Positions 1 to 6,630 of a DNA stretch of 10,658 nucleotides are shown in pieces. Location: contig CALAEU010000198.1 in the NCBI GenBank assembly GCA_937891215.1, positions 1 through 10,658 on the forward strand. The letters run 5' to 3'. Under the pieces are notes generated by a model. The model saw only the letters and a program-made list of their open reading frames with translations. It was not told the origin of the DNA and made no database searches. Made by a program: the position numbers and the translations under genes. Every line of letters begins with the position of its first letter. Position 1 is the stretch's first letter. Origin of the DNA: an uncultured Clostridia bacterium (GTDB lineage Bacteria > Bacillota_A > Clostridia > Oscillospirales > Acutalibacteraceae).

Positions 1-96
1 ATAAGCATCACCCGCAACATAAATAAAGTCAGGCTGTACCCAACCACGCTCTTCCATTTCTTTTTTAGTTGTAGGTAAAAACATTCTGCCTTCCAT
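1..96 (-). CDS. YgiQ-family radical SAM protein, N-terminal fragment cut by the window edge
   Basis: The first 32 codons of a gene that runs off the left end. The translation starts MEGRMFLPTTKKEMEERGW and continues to a VAGDAY motif. The FLPTTKxEMxxRGW ... D-F-I-x-V-x-GDAY pattern is the hallmark N-terminus of the YgiQ/UPF0313 radical SAM family. The radical SAM CxxxCxxC motif would lie downstream and is not in the window, so catalysis cannot be checked. The ATG at 94-96 has a GAAAGG ribosome binding site at 105-110; a second in-frame ATG is codon 5. Only 22 nt separate it from the stop codon of the amidohydrolase gene, with no terminator between, so co-transcription is likely. YgiQ proteins have no established substrate, and none is inferred here. 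Confidence 0.85.
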   Translation of the reverse strand, partial: MEGRMFLPTTKKEMEERGWVQPDFIYVAGDAY

Positions 97-118
97 TTTA
101 TTTACCTTTCAATTTTAT

Positions 119-913
119 TTATAAACCCAACAAATTTTCTGCATTTTTATAAAAAATCTTATTTTCTTCCTCTTCAGTGAGTCCCATAGTTTTAATCATA
201 CCAATATCCCACGAGGGTGCATTCCATGGACTGTCTGAACCAAAAAGAATTTTGTCTGTGCCCCTTTTATCCAGTATTCTTTTCGCTCTGTCTTTGGGCA
301 TAGTACCGTAACCAAAAGCAGTATCGAAATAACAATTATCTATATCGCAAAGATATTTTAAAACATCTTCACCCATTGAAAGACTGCCCCAATGTGCACA
401 AACCACGGGAGTCTCTATAAATGTAGCTACTTTTCTCAATCTTTCTGGTGTTGCTTTATATGGTGGTGAAAAACCGAAGTCCTCACCTGCGTGAAAAATA
501 AGAATAAACTCAAGTTTTTCTATTTTTTTATATATCGGAAAAAGTCTTTCATCATCAACGAAAAACTGTTGATAATCAGGGTGTAATTTGATTCCTTTTA
601 TACCGTTTGCCTTTAATTTTTCAAGTTCTTCTTCCCAATCATCTGAAAAGGGGTAAACAGAACCAAATGGTATAATCTTTTCACTTTTAAGCGAAACCGC
701 AAAGTCATTTACATTCTTTTGTTGTTTTGCATTTGTTGCTATTGAAAGCACTACACTTTTATCTACACCGTCTTTACTCATAAGATATAAAAGCGAGTCT
801 TTCGTGCCATCAGTCTGTGGAATAAGTCCACCTGAAATATAACTTAATTTTTCGATTGTGGCCTTCGCTATTTTTTCAGGGAAACAATGCGTATGAAAAT
901 CTATAACCAACAT
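119..913 (-). CDS. amidohydrolase-superfamily metal-dependent hydrolase (Amidohydro_2-like)
   Basis: A 264-residue cytoplasmic TIM-barrel hydrolase. The superfamily metal-site pattern is visible in order: His7-x-His9 after strand 1 (DFHTH), Lys109/His111 in KLHPDYQ, His141 in FHAGED, His174 in CAHWGS and Asp227 in FGSDSPW. This is the layout of compact Amidohydro_2 enzymes (decarboxylase/lactonase-like), which bind one or two divalent metals; the substrate cannot be told from sequence. The length fits a complete small member. The ATG at 911-913 has a strong AAAGGTGA ribosome binding site at 917-924. It is the first gene of a probable two-gene unit with the downstream ygiQ-like gene and is divergent from the DUF1846 gene. 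Two candidate promoters lie upstream. No signal peptide is seen. The superfamily call is firm; any specific enzyme name would be a guess. Confidence 0.88.
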   Translation of the reverse strand: MLVIDFHTHCFPEKIAKATIEKLSYISGGLIPQTDGTKDSLLYLMSKDGVDKSVVLSIATNAKQQKNVNDFAVSLKSEKIIPFGSVYPFSDDWEEELEKLKANGIKGIKLHPDYQQFFVDDERLFPIYKKIEKLEFILIFHAGEDFGFSPPYKATPERLRKVATFIETPVVCAHWGSLSMGEDVLKYLCDIDNCYFDTAFGYGTMPKDRAKRILDKRGTDKILFGSDSPWNAPSWDIGMIKTMGLTEEEENKIFYKNAENLLGL

Positions 914-977
914 AAATCACCTTTTTATATGATAATCTAAAAAGCAAAAAATTTCAATAATTTTCATCAATTTATAT

Positions 978-1005
978 ATTATATATCTTTTCCGCTTCTT
1001 GACAA
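978..1005 (-). promoter_or_regulatory. candidate sigma-A promoter for the amidohydrolase/ygiQ unit
   Basis: Read on the minus strand, TTGTCA (1000-1005) is followed after 16 bp by a perfect TATAAT (978-983). Transcription would start near 970, giving a leader of about 55 nt. The -35 bases overlap the -35 of the divergent promoter. A second candidate on this strand, TTGAAA (952-957) with a 17-bp spacer and TATCAT (929-934), would start transcription almost on the ribosome binding site and is less convincing. Confidence 0.55.
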
Positions 1006-1027
1006 ATTATATTGTGTTTGATAAAAT
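999..1027 (+). promoter_or_regulatory. sigma-A promoter for the DUF1846 gene
   Basis: A perfect -35 TTGACA (999-1004), a 17-bp spacer and TAAAAT (1022-1027, five of six consensus bases). The predicted start near 1034 leaves a leader of about 35 nt before the TTG start at 1070. It is the best promoter match in this intergenic region. Confidence 0.72.
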
Positions 1028-1054
1028 TTATTTTTGTATTAGGTTTTTAAACAC

Positions 1055-1063
1055 AAAGGGGTG
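1055..1063 (+). promoter_or_regulatory. ribosome binding site deciding the DUF1846 start
   Basis: AAAGGGGTG lies 6 nt before the TTG at 1070-1072. The in-frame GTG at 1061 overlaps this site and would leave no spacer, so TTG is the more likely start. Confidence 0.65.
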
Positions 1064-1069
1064 TGTATT

Positions 1070-2569
1070 TTGGAAATCGAAAGAAAAACGGGCTTTAATA
1101 ACGATATGTATATCGAAAAACAGTCTGAACAAATCAAAAAAAGAATTAATGAATTCGGTGGTAAACTCTATCTCGAATTCGGTGGTAAACTTTTCGACGA
1201 TTTTCACGCTGCAAGAGTTTTACCAGGATTTAAACCTGACAGTAAATTACAAATGCTTTTAAAATTAAAAGACCAGGCAGAGATTGTTATAGTTATTTCT
1301 GCAAATGATATCGAAAGCAACAAAGTAAGGCGCGATCTTGGTATAACTTACGATATTGATGTTCTTCGCCTTATGGATGCATTTTCAAGTATTGGTCTTT
1401 ATGTCGGTAGTGTTGTTATCACACAGTTCAATGGTCAGCCTGCAGCAATAAAATTCAAAGAAAAACTTGAAACACTCGGTATTAAATCTTTCGTTCAATA
1501 TGTTATAGAAGGTTACCCTTACAATGTCCAGCATATTGTAAGTGATAATGGTTTCGGTAAAAACGATTATATTGAAACAACCCGTCCACTTGTTGTTATT
1601 ACAGCACCTGGTCCTGGTAGTGGTAAAATGTCAACTTGCCTTTCTCAACTTTACCACGAAAATGCCCGTGGCGTTAAAGCTGGCTACGCTAAATTTGAGA
1701 CTTTCCCTATATGGAATTTACCTCTCAAACACCCTGTTAATTTAGCGTATGAAGCAGCAACCGCTGACCTTAACGATGTTAATATGATTGACCCTTACCA
1801 CCTTGAAGCCTATGGTGAAACAACTGTAAACTACAACCGTGATGTTGAAGTGTTTCCTGTTCTTAATGCAATGTTCGAGAAAATTGAAGGTGTAAGTCCT
1901 TATAAATCACCAACCGATATGGGTGTTAATATGGTTGGTTTCTGTATAGAAGATGATGATGTTTGTAAAAAAGCATCTCACGAAGAAATCATCAGAAGAT
2001 ATTTTTCAACTCTCTGCGATAAGAAAATGGGGCATAAAAATGACCTTGCAATTCAGAAGATTGAAAGTCTTATGAATCAGGCTGGTATTTCTGTTGAAAA
2101 CACAAGACCAATTGTAAAAACTGCTCTTTTAAAAAGCGAAACAACAAACGGTCAACCTGCGGTAGCTTTGGAATTACCAGACGGACAAGTTGTGACTGGT
2201 AAAACATCAGACCTTTTAGGCGCTTCTTCTGCAGCGATTCTTAATGCGTTGAAAGTTCTTGCTGGTATAGATGACAAAGAACTTCTTATAAAAAGAGAAA
2301 TTATAGAACCTATTCAGGATTTAAAAACTGATTTTTTAGGTAACAGAAATCCAAGACTTCACACTGACGAAGTTTTAATTGCACTTTCAATGAGTGCCGT
2401 TACAAGCGAAACTGCAAAAAGAGCAATTGCAGAACTTAAAAATCTTTCTGGCAGTGAAGCTCACTCAACTGTTATTCTTTCACAGGTAGATTCTGACACG
2501 TTCAGAAAACTCGGAGTTAATTTAACTTGTGAACCACAGTATCAGAGTAAAAAACTTTATCACAAATAG
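1070..2569 (+). CDS. DUF1846 (UPF0371) family protein
   Basis: A complete gene of about 499 residues when started at the TTG at 1070; the open frame also allows GTG at 1061. It is recognised as DUF1846/UPF0371 from the near-N-terminal stretch KLYLEFGGKLFDDFHAARVLPGF, quoted here as LYLEFGGKLFDDFHA then ARVLPGF, and the central APGPGSGKMSTCLSQLYHE segment. The GPGSGK loop (about residues 181-186) looks like a phosphate-binding loop and is followed by conserved Cys/Gln/His-containing residues. The length is normal for the family, with no frameshift. There is no signal peptide or membrane segment, so it is cytoplasmic. The family is widespread in Firmicutes and structurally known, but to my knowledge has no assigned reaction; nucleotide use is inferred only from the loop. 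It stands alone on the plus strand with its own promoter and two downstream hairpins. Confidence 0.9.
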   Translation: MEIERKTGFNNDMYIEKQSEQIKKRINEFGGKLYLEFGGKLFDDFHAARVLPGFKPDSKLQMLLKLKDQAEIVIVISANDIESNKVRRDLGITYDIDVLRLMDAFSSIGLYVGSVVITQFNGQPAAIKFKEKLETLGIKSFVQYVIEGYPYNVQHIVSDNGFGKNDYIETTRPLVVITAPGPGSGKMSTCLSQLYHENARGVKAGYAKFETFPIWNLPLKHPVNLAYEAATADLNDVNMIDPYHLEAYGETTVNYNRDVEVFPVLNAMFEKIEGVSPYKSPTDMGVNMVGFCIEDDDVCKKASHEEIIRRYFSTLCDKKMGHKNDLAIQKIESLMNQAGISVENTRPIVKTALLKSETTNGQPAVALELPDGQVVTGKTSDLLGASSAAILNALKVLAGIDDKELLIKREIIEPIQDLKTDFLGNRNPRLHTDEVLIALSMSAVTSETAKRAIAELKNLSGSEAHSTVILSQVDSDTFRKLGVNLTCEPQYQSKKLYHK

Positions 2570-2615
2570 AAAAGGGGCTGTAAAAAAACGCAGACCGCAT
2601 AAAACTATATAAATC

Positions 2616-2656
2616 AAGGGGGTTCCTACAGAACAGATAGCTGTAAGAACCCCTTT
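2616..2656 (+). terminator. terminator-like hairpin after the DUF1846 gene, weak T tract
   Basis: Arms 2616-2631 and 2641-2656 form a 16-position stem with one mismatch (C2626/A2646) and one G-T wobble (2618/2654), closing a 9-nt loop. The wobble pairs properly only in plus-strand RNA, which favours a role for the upstream DUF1846 transcript. The following bases are TTTAAATTATC-like rather than a clean T run, so this may be a weak terminator or an mRNA 3'-end stabiliser. Confidence 0.5.
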
Positions 2657-2747
2657 AAATTATCAAAAATCTAAAATTGCAAAAATTTTTTCGTTTTATG
2701 CTACGAACAAATCTCACCCTTTTCTGCATCTTTTTTCCTATCCCCTA

Positions 2748-2790
2748 AAAAGTGGCTGTAAAAAACTTGACGTTTTTTACAGCCACTTTT
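2748..2790. terminator. bidirectional rho-independent terminator between convergent genes
   Basis: A perfect 19-bp inverted repeat (2748-2766 and 2772-2790) with a 5-nt loop. The stem core is GTGGCTGTA, with A runs on one arm and T runs on the other, so either strand's transcript ends in a T-rich tract. It starts 10 nt beyond the stop of the minus-strand secreted protein gene and also lies in the path of plus-strand DUF1846 transcription. Confidence 0.85.
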
Positions 2791-2799
2791 ACTTATAAT

Positions 2800-5700
2800 T
2801 TAATTTGCATTAGTTGTATCTGGTTCAGTTGTCGGTTGTTCTGTTTCAGGTTCTTTTTCACTTTCAATCATCAAAGGCTCACTTGCAACATAAGCACTCT
2901 TAATTTTACCATTTATTGCACGAACTGTATAACGATAAACAACATCTTCTCCTGTACTTTTGTCAATCCAGGAAATCTTTGTTGCTTTTAAAGCACCCAT
3001 ATTCTGCCAGGATGACCATTTACCATCTTCGCCTAAAACTGCCCGATAAATAACATACTCTTTTGCACCCTCTGTTTTTGTCCAAGAAACTTTTATTCCT
3101 GTTTCATCACCTTCAAGAGTTACTGTTGGTGCTTCGAGATAATGAATTGTAGCAGATGCCTTATACAAGCTCTTACTTACGCCACTTGCTGCACGAACTG
3201 CATATTGATATTTTGTATTACTTACTGCAGTTGTATCTATAAATGAATTATTTTCAACACTACCAAGATTTTTCCATGTTGTCCATTTAGACGCATTCAA
3301 TTCACGGCGATAAACGATATAGCTTGTCGCACCTGTGATTTTATTCCAGTTTACCTTCACACCAGTCGCATCATTTGTTGATTTAACTGAAGGAACAGAA
3401 AGGAATACAAGGTTTGCTGAATCGGTATAACTACTCTTATACTTACCATTCATTGCTCTTACTGTATATTTGTAAGTAACACCACATTTAACAGTTTTAT
3501 CAGTAAATGATTTAGCAGTTTCTTTTGCAGTACCAAGATTCACCCAGTTTGTCCATTCGCCATCTTTCATTTCTGAGCGATATATAATATAACCTTTAGC
3601 ACCTTTAACCTGATTCCAGTTACCTGAAATAGCATTATTTTCATTTTTAATTTTAATGGTAGGTTCAGCAAGATACATAAGAATATTAGAATCTTTATAA
3701 GTACTCTTAACAGCACCGTTTACTGCACGAAGAGTATATTTATACTGACTACCAGATTTAACAGTTTTATCAGTAAATGACTTTGAAGTTTCTTTTGCAG
3801 TACCAAGATTAATCCAGTTTGTCCATTTACCATTTACTAACTCTGAACGATAAATTGCATAACCTTTTGCACCATCAACTTTTTGCCAGGTGCCTGTCAC
3901 ACCAGTTGAAGAATTAGAGATTTTTAATGTTGGTTGTTCAAGATAAACCATAGAAGCAGATGCAATGTAACCACTTCTTATTTTACCATCAACAGCACGG
4001 ATAGCATATCTGTAAGTTACACCACTTACTGTTTTATCATCAAGCCATGAATTTTTTGCTTCACCTGTTTTACCAAGTGTTATCCAGTTTGACCATTTAC
4101 CATCTTTTATTTCTGAACGATAAATAATATAACTGTCAGCACCTTCAATTTTATTCCATTTAACCAAAAGACCTGTTGTTGAAATCGAAATTGTTGCCTT
4201 TGGTGTTTCTATAAATCTAAGACCTGCACTTCCTTCATATGCACTCTTAAACTTACCATTTATTGCACGAACAGTATATTTATAAGTTTCCCCTTGTTTA
4301 ACTTTTTTATCTACCCATGATGATGTCTCTGCTTTTAAAGTACCACGATTTGTCCATGTAGACCATTTCTTTGTTTTTGCGTTGTACTGAGAAGAATAAA
4401 CAATATAACTTGCAGCATCTTCGTCCTGAGTCCATTTAACTTTTATACCATTAGACACGTTTTCAATTGTAACTTTTGGTGTATCAAGTGTAAGTTTTTC
4501 TATTACTGCCGTTTGAAGTTCTACTTTACATACTATACACTCTTTGTATTGCGAACCAACTTCAGTAAAAGTTGCTTCTTTATCTGTAATCCAATCACTA
4601 GCTGTGTGACCAGTTGCTTTTAAAACTTCGCCTTCTTCAATTATTGTTTCACAATCCGGGCAATACATATCACCTGAGTACCCGTCTTCAAGACAAGTAG
4701 CATCTTGCTGGTCTTTGATTTCTGCATTTTTATGAGCAATTTTTGAAATTACAACTGTTTCTTTATCTTCACAAACAGAACAAATTCTGTATTTTGAACC
4801 ATCTTCTTCACATGTAGCATCTTTTGTAACAGTCCATTCGCCATACTTATGACCCAAAATATCTATTACACCAGACTCTAAAACCGCTTTACATAAAGTA
4901 CATTCTTTATGTTTTGAACCTGCAGTTGTACAAGTTGCTTCTTTATCAATAATCCAATCACTTAAAATATGTTCTTTAGGTGAAGTTACAATTATTTCTA
5001 ATTCTTCGCCGCATTTACATTTTTTAAGCATTGAACCTGCAGTTGTACAAGTTGCTTCTTTTATTGTTTCGAAAACAAAATCTATATGACCTGTTGCTTC
5101 TATTTCTGTAATTTCAAACTTTTCTTCGCAACGGATACAATGTTTTGATTTTGAACCCACTTCAGTACAGGTAGGTTCTACATCAATTGTAAATTCTTCA
5201 CTGAAGTCGTGACCTAAAACTTCAACTTCTCTTGTTTCTGTTTCGCCACAATTCTTACACTCTCTTTTTTCTTCACCTATTTCTTCACAACCAGGTGCTT
5301 TTGTTTCTTCCCATTCAGTAAAATCATGTTCTTTTTTAGGAACTGAAACTTCGTCTACTATTTCACCACATTTTTTGCATTTTTTCACAAGTGAACCTGT
5401 CTCTGAACAAGTTGAGTCAGTAACAAACTCCCAACTATCTTTAGGTTCGTGTGCTTTTAATGGGATTGTTTCTGTTCTTAATTCTTCCTTACAAATTTCA
5501 CAAACAATTGTCTTACTACCTTCATCGCCAGTTTTACAACCAGCTTCTTTATTTATAATTATTTTTTCTTTGTGTTGAGCAATAATTTCTCTTGTATCTG
5601 TAATTTTATCACAAACTGTGCATTTAAAAACTTCGACACCATTTTCTGTACAAGTTGCTTCTTTCTCCACTACCCATTCAGATACATGATTTTCTGTTTT

Positions 5701-6411
5701 TGCAACAGTTACAGTTCGTACAGTTTCACCACAAACTGTACAAATAATTTTCATCAAACCCGTTTCTTTACAAGTAGGCGTTTTTTCTAAAACATAACTT
5801 TCTGTATGACCTAATGCATCTATTTCTTCTTTATCAAAAACATATTCGCACACAGCACACTTATGGTATGTGTAGCCTACTTCATCGCAAGTAGGTGAAT
5901 CAACAGAAACAATTGCATCTTCTATATCGTGTCTTTGTGAATTGTAGTGAATAAAATATTCATCAAACAAATTCACATCTTCATTATCATCAGAAATTAT
6001 TTCAAGATTTTCTTCTGTTCCTTCATAGAAAATATACTGAAGATTTGTTAAAGCAACAAAAGCATCTTCTGCAATTGTTGTAACACTGCCAGAAATTGCA
6101 CTTTCTGTAACTCCTTCAATATTTGCACCTGTGAGTTTAAGAATACCTTGGACAGAATAATCTTCCATAGCTGGCACCGTTATTTTTGATTTAATAATAA
6201 GTCTTGTAGTATTCTCAGGTATTTCGTTTACTTCACCGTTTAAATAACAAAACCCTTGTTCCTCGTCAATAATTTCAAGTTCTGTTTTGTCGATATTTTC
6301 AAGAGCAAATCCTTCTTCTGCATCTTGTGCATTTGCCATTACTGGTGCAGAAAAACATACTCCTACAACAAATACGATAGCTAAAAGTGAACTAAGTAAC
6401 TTTTTCACCAA
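2800..6411 (-). CDS. large secreted protein: LRR remnant, 12 Cys3His repeats, 6 Fn3-like repeats
   Basis: A 1,203-residue exported protein (numbered from the TTG at 6411; the adjacent GTG at 6408 would give a more typical MKKLL start, and both suit the AAGGGA site at 6418-6423). Residues 1-28 are a signal peptide with a hydrophobic core and an ANA cleavage site. Residues ~100-140 (SVTTIAEDAF ... LTNLQYIFYEGTEE) resemble the last repeat of a BspA-type LRR_5 domain. Residues ~160-640 hold twelve ~40-residue repeats with the pattern C-x9-C-x2-C-x12/14-H. Residues ~644-1182 are six Fn3-like repeats with W-x-x-v-x-G-A and YxYxVRAxNG signatures. The tail (1183-1203) is Glu/Pro/Thr-rich, with no LPxTG, transmembrane helix or wall-binding repeat. 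The architecture suggests a surface or secreted adhesin-like protein; the ligand is unknown. It has its own promoter and terminator, so it is monocistronic. Confidence 0.85.
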   Translation of the reverse strand: MVKKLLSSLLAIVFVVGVCFSAPVMANAQDAEEGFALENIDKTELEIIDEEQGFCYLNGEVNEIPENTTRLIIKSKITVPAMEDYSVQGILKLTGANIEGVTESAISGSVTTIAEDAFVALTNLQYIFYEGTEENLEIISDDNEDVNLFDEYFIHYNSQRHDIEDAIVSVDSPTCDEVGYTYHKCAVCEYVFDKEEIDALGHTESYVLEKTPTCKETGLMKIICTVCGETVRTVTVAKTENHVSEWVVEKEATCTENGVEVFKCTVCDKITDTREIIAQHKEKIIINKEAGCKTGDEGSKTIVCEICKEELRTETIPLKAHEPKDSWEFVTDSTCSETGSLVKKCKKCGEIVDEVSVPKKEHDFTEWEETKAPGCEEIGEEKRECKNCGETETREVEVLGHDFSEEFTIDVEPTCTEVGSKSKHCIRCEEKFEITEIEATGHIDFVFETIKEATCTTAGSMLKKCKCGEELEIIVTSPKEHILSDWIIDKEATCTTAGSKHKECTLCKAVLESGVIDILGHKYGEWTVTKDATCEEDGSKYRICSVCEDKETVVISKIAHKNAEIKDQQDATCLEDGYSGDMYCPDCETIIEEGEVLKATGHTASDWITDKEATFTEVGSQYKECIVCKVELQTAVIEKLTLDTPKVTIENVSNGIKVKWTQDEDAASYIVYSSQYNAKTKKWSTWTNRGTLKAETSSWVDKKVKQGETYKYTVRAINGKFKSAYEGSAGLRFIETPKATISISTTGLLVKWNKIEGADSYIIYRSEIKDGKWSNWITLGKTGEAKNSWLDDKTVSGVTYRYAIRAVDGKIRSGYIASASMVYLEQPTLKISNSSTGVTGTWQKVDGAKGYAIYRSELVNGKWTNWINLGTAKETSKSFTDKTVKSGSQYKYTLRAVNGAVKSTYKDSNILMYLAEPTIKIKNENNAISGNWNQVKGAKGYIIYRSEMKDGEWTNWVNLGTAKETAKSFTDKTVKCGVTYKYTVRAMNGKYKSSYTDSANLVFLSVPSVKSTNDATGVKVNWNKITGATSYIVYRRELNASKWTTWKNLGSVENNSFIDTTAVSNTKYQYAVRAASGVSKSLYKASATIHYLEAPTVTLEGDETGIKVSWTKTEGAKEYVIYRAVLGEDGKWSSWQNMGALKATKISWIDKSTGEDVVYRYTVRAINGKIKSAYVASEPLMIESEKEPETEQPTTEPDTTNAN
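2866..4482 (-). repeat. six tandem fibronectin type III-like repeats
   Basis: Units at about residues 644-734, 735-823, 825-913, 915-1003, 1005-1092 and 1094-1182. Each shows a central Trp, G-A-x-x-Y-x-I-Y-R, K-W-x-x-W-x-x-L-G, a D-K-x-V-x-x-G turn and Y-x-Y-x-V-R-A-x-x-G. Units 3 and 4 are nearly identical over part of their DNA at a 270-bp offset (3491 and 3761), which points to a recent duplication. Confidence 0.82.
4492..5934 (-). repeat. array of twelve Cys3His repeats inside the secreted protein
   Basis: In-frame tandem repeats of about 40 codons. First Cys positions are residues 175, 214, 254, 292, 335, 375, 415, 455, 494, 534 and 573, with Phe615 in the twelfth. Each unit has a TC-x-x-x-G turn, a C-x-x-C pair about 10 residues later and usually a His (often GH) 12-15 residues after that. 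Unit 8 has C-x-C (465/467) instead of C-x-x-C, and unit 12 lacks both the first Cys and the His. Three Cys plus one His per unit is compatible with a small metal-binding fold; metal binding is inference. Confidence 0.85.
6328..6411 (-). other. signal peptide of the large secreted protein
   Basis: Lys-Lys near the start, a hydrophobic core LLAIVFVVGVCF and a likely signal peptidase I site after Ala28 (MANA, then QD). A Cys sits at residue 19, but the VGVC context is a poor lipobox because the residue before Cys is Val, so a lipoprotein is unlikely. Confidence 0.8.
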
Positions 6412-6461
6412 AACACTTCCCTTTTATTTTAGAATAATTTATAGCATATCTATACATTGTA

Positions 6462-6490
6462 ATTGTACTAATTTTTTATTATAAAGTCAA
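6462..6490 (-). promoter_or_regulatory. sigma-A promoter of the secreted protein gene
   Basis: On the minus strand, TTGACT (6485-6490), a 17-bp spacer and TACAAT (6462-6467). Each hexamer matches five of six consensus bases. The predicted start near 6455 gives a leader of about 45 nt ahead of the TTG/GTG start. Confidence 0.72.
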
Positions 6491-6506
6491 TATATATTTA
6501 TGAAAT

Positions 6507-6620
6507 AGGAATTAGAAATTAGGAATCAGATTTTACCAAAAAACAAATGCATCTTATCATTTCCAGTTAATACCAAATCTAACCTAAAATGATAAGACGC
6601 ATTTAATTTTTCTAATTCCT
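6507..6620. repeat. outer inverted repeat framing the argF terminator
   Basis: AGGAATTAGAAA at 6507-6518 is exactly inverted at 6609-6620. Each side carries a second degenerate copy of the GGAATTAG-like unit (TTAGGAATCAG at 6519-6529; GGTTCCTA at 6621-6628). Nested inside is the 18-bp terminator stem. The ~125-bp palindromic layout resembles a small non-coding repeat cassette; other copies cannot be checked from one window. Confidence 0.5.
6538..6604 (-). terminator. rho-independent terminator of the arginine operon
   Basis: An 18-bp stem (6587-6604 with 6545-6562) and a 24-nt loop. One pair is a G-U only in minus-strand RNA and a mismatch on the plus strand, so the structure is oriented for the operon. 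The stem is followed on the minus strand by TTTGTTTTTT. It begins about 27 nt after the argF stop codon. Confidence 0.82.
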
Positions 6621-6630
6621 GGTTCCTACC

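Larger units (their letters stand above)
2570..2799. other. intergenic region between convergent genes
   Basis: This 230-bp gap holds the two hairpins listed separately. It also has a 12-nt copy (GGCTGTAAAAAA, 2576-2587) of the left arm of the second hairpin, just after the DUF1846 stop. The rest (about 2660-2745) is T-rich with no gene, promoter or RNA gene that I can support. Confidence 0.6.

Noticed and set aside
999..1262. An 87-codon plus-strand frame overlapping the DUF1846 promoter and start
   Set aside because: It begins inside the -35/-10 region and runs out of frame with a well-supported gene.
5375..5790. Short plus-strand Cys/Ser/Phe-rich open frames within the secreted protein gene
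   Set aside because: They are complements of the Cys-repeat codons and have no ribosome binding site or independent signal.
2866..5934. CRISPR array or non-coding tandem repeat
   Set aside because: The periodicity is in frame (about 120 bp and 270 bp), diverged at DNA level and constrained at protein level, so it is protein repeat structure.
6349..6366. Lipoprotein signal around Cys19 of the secreted protein
   Set aside because: The preceding residues VGV do not fit a lipobox, and a standard AxA cleavage site follows.
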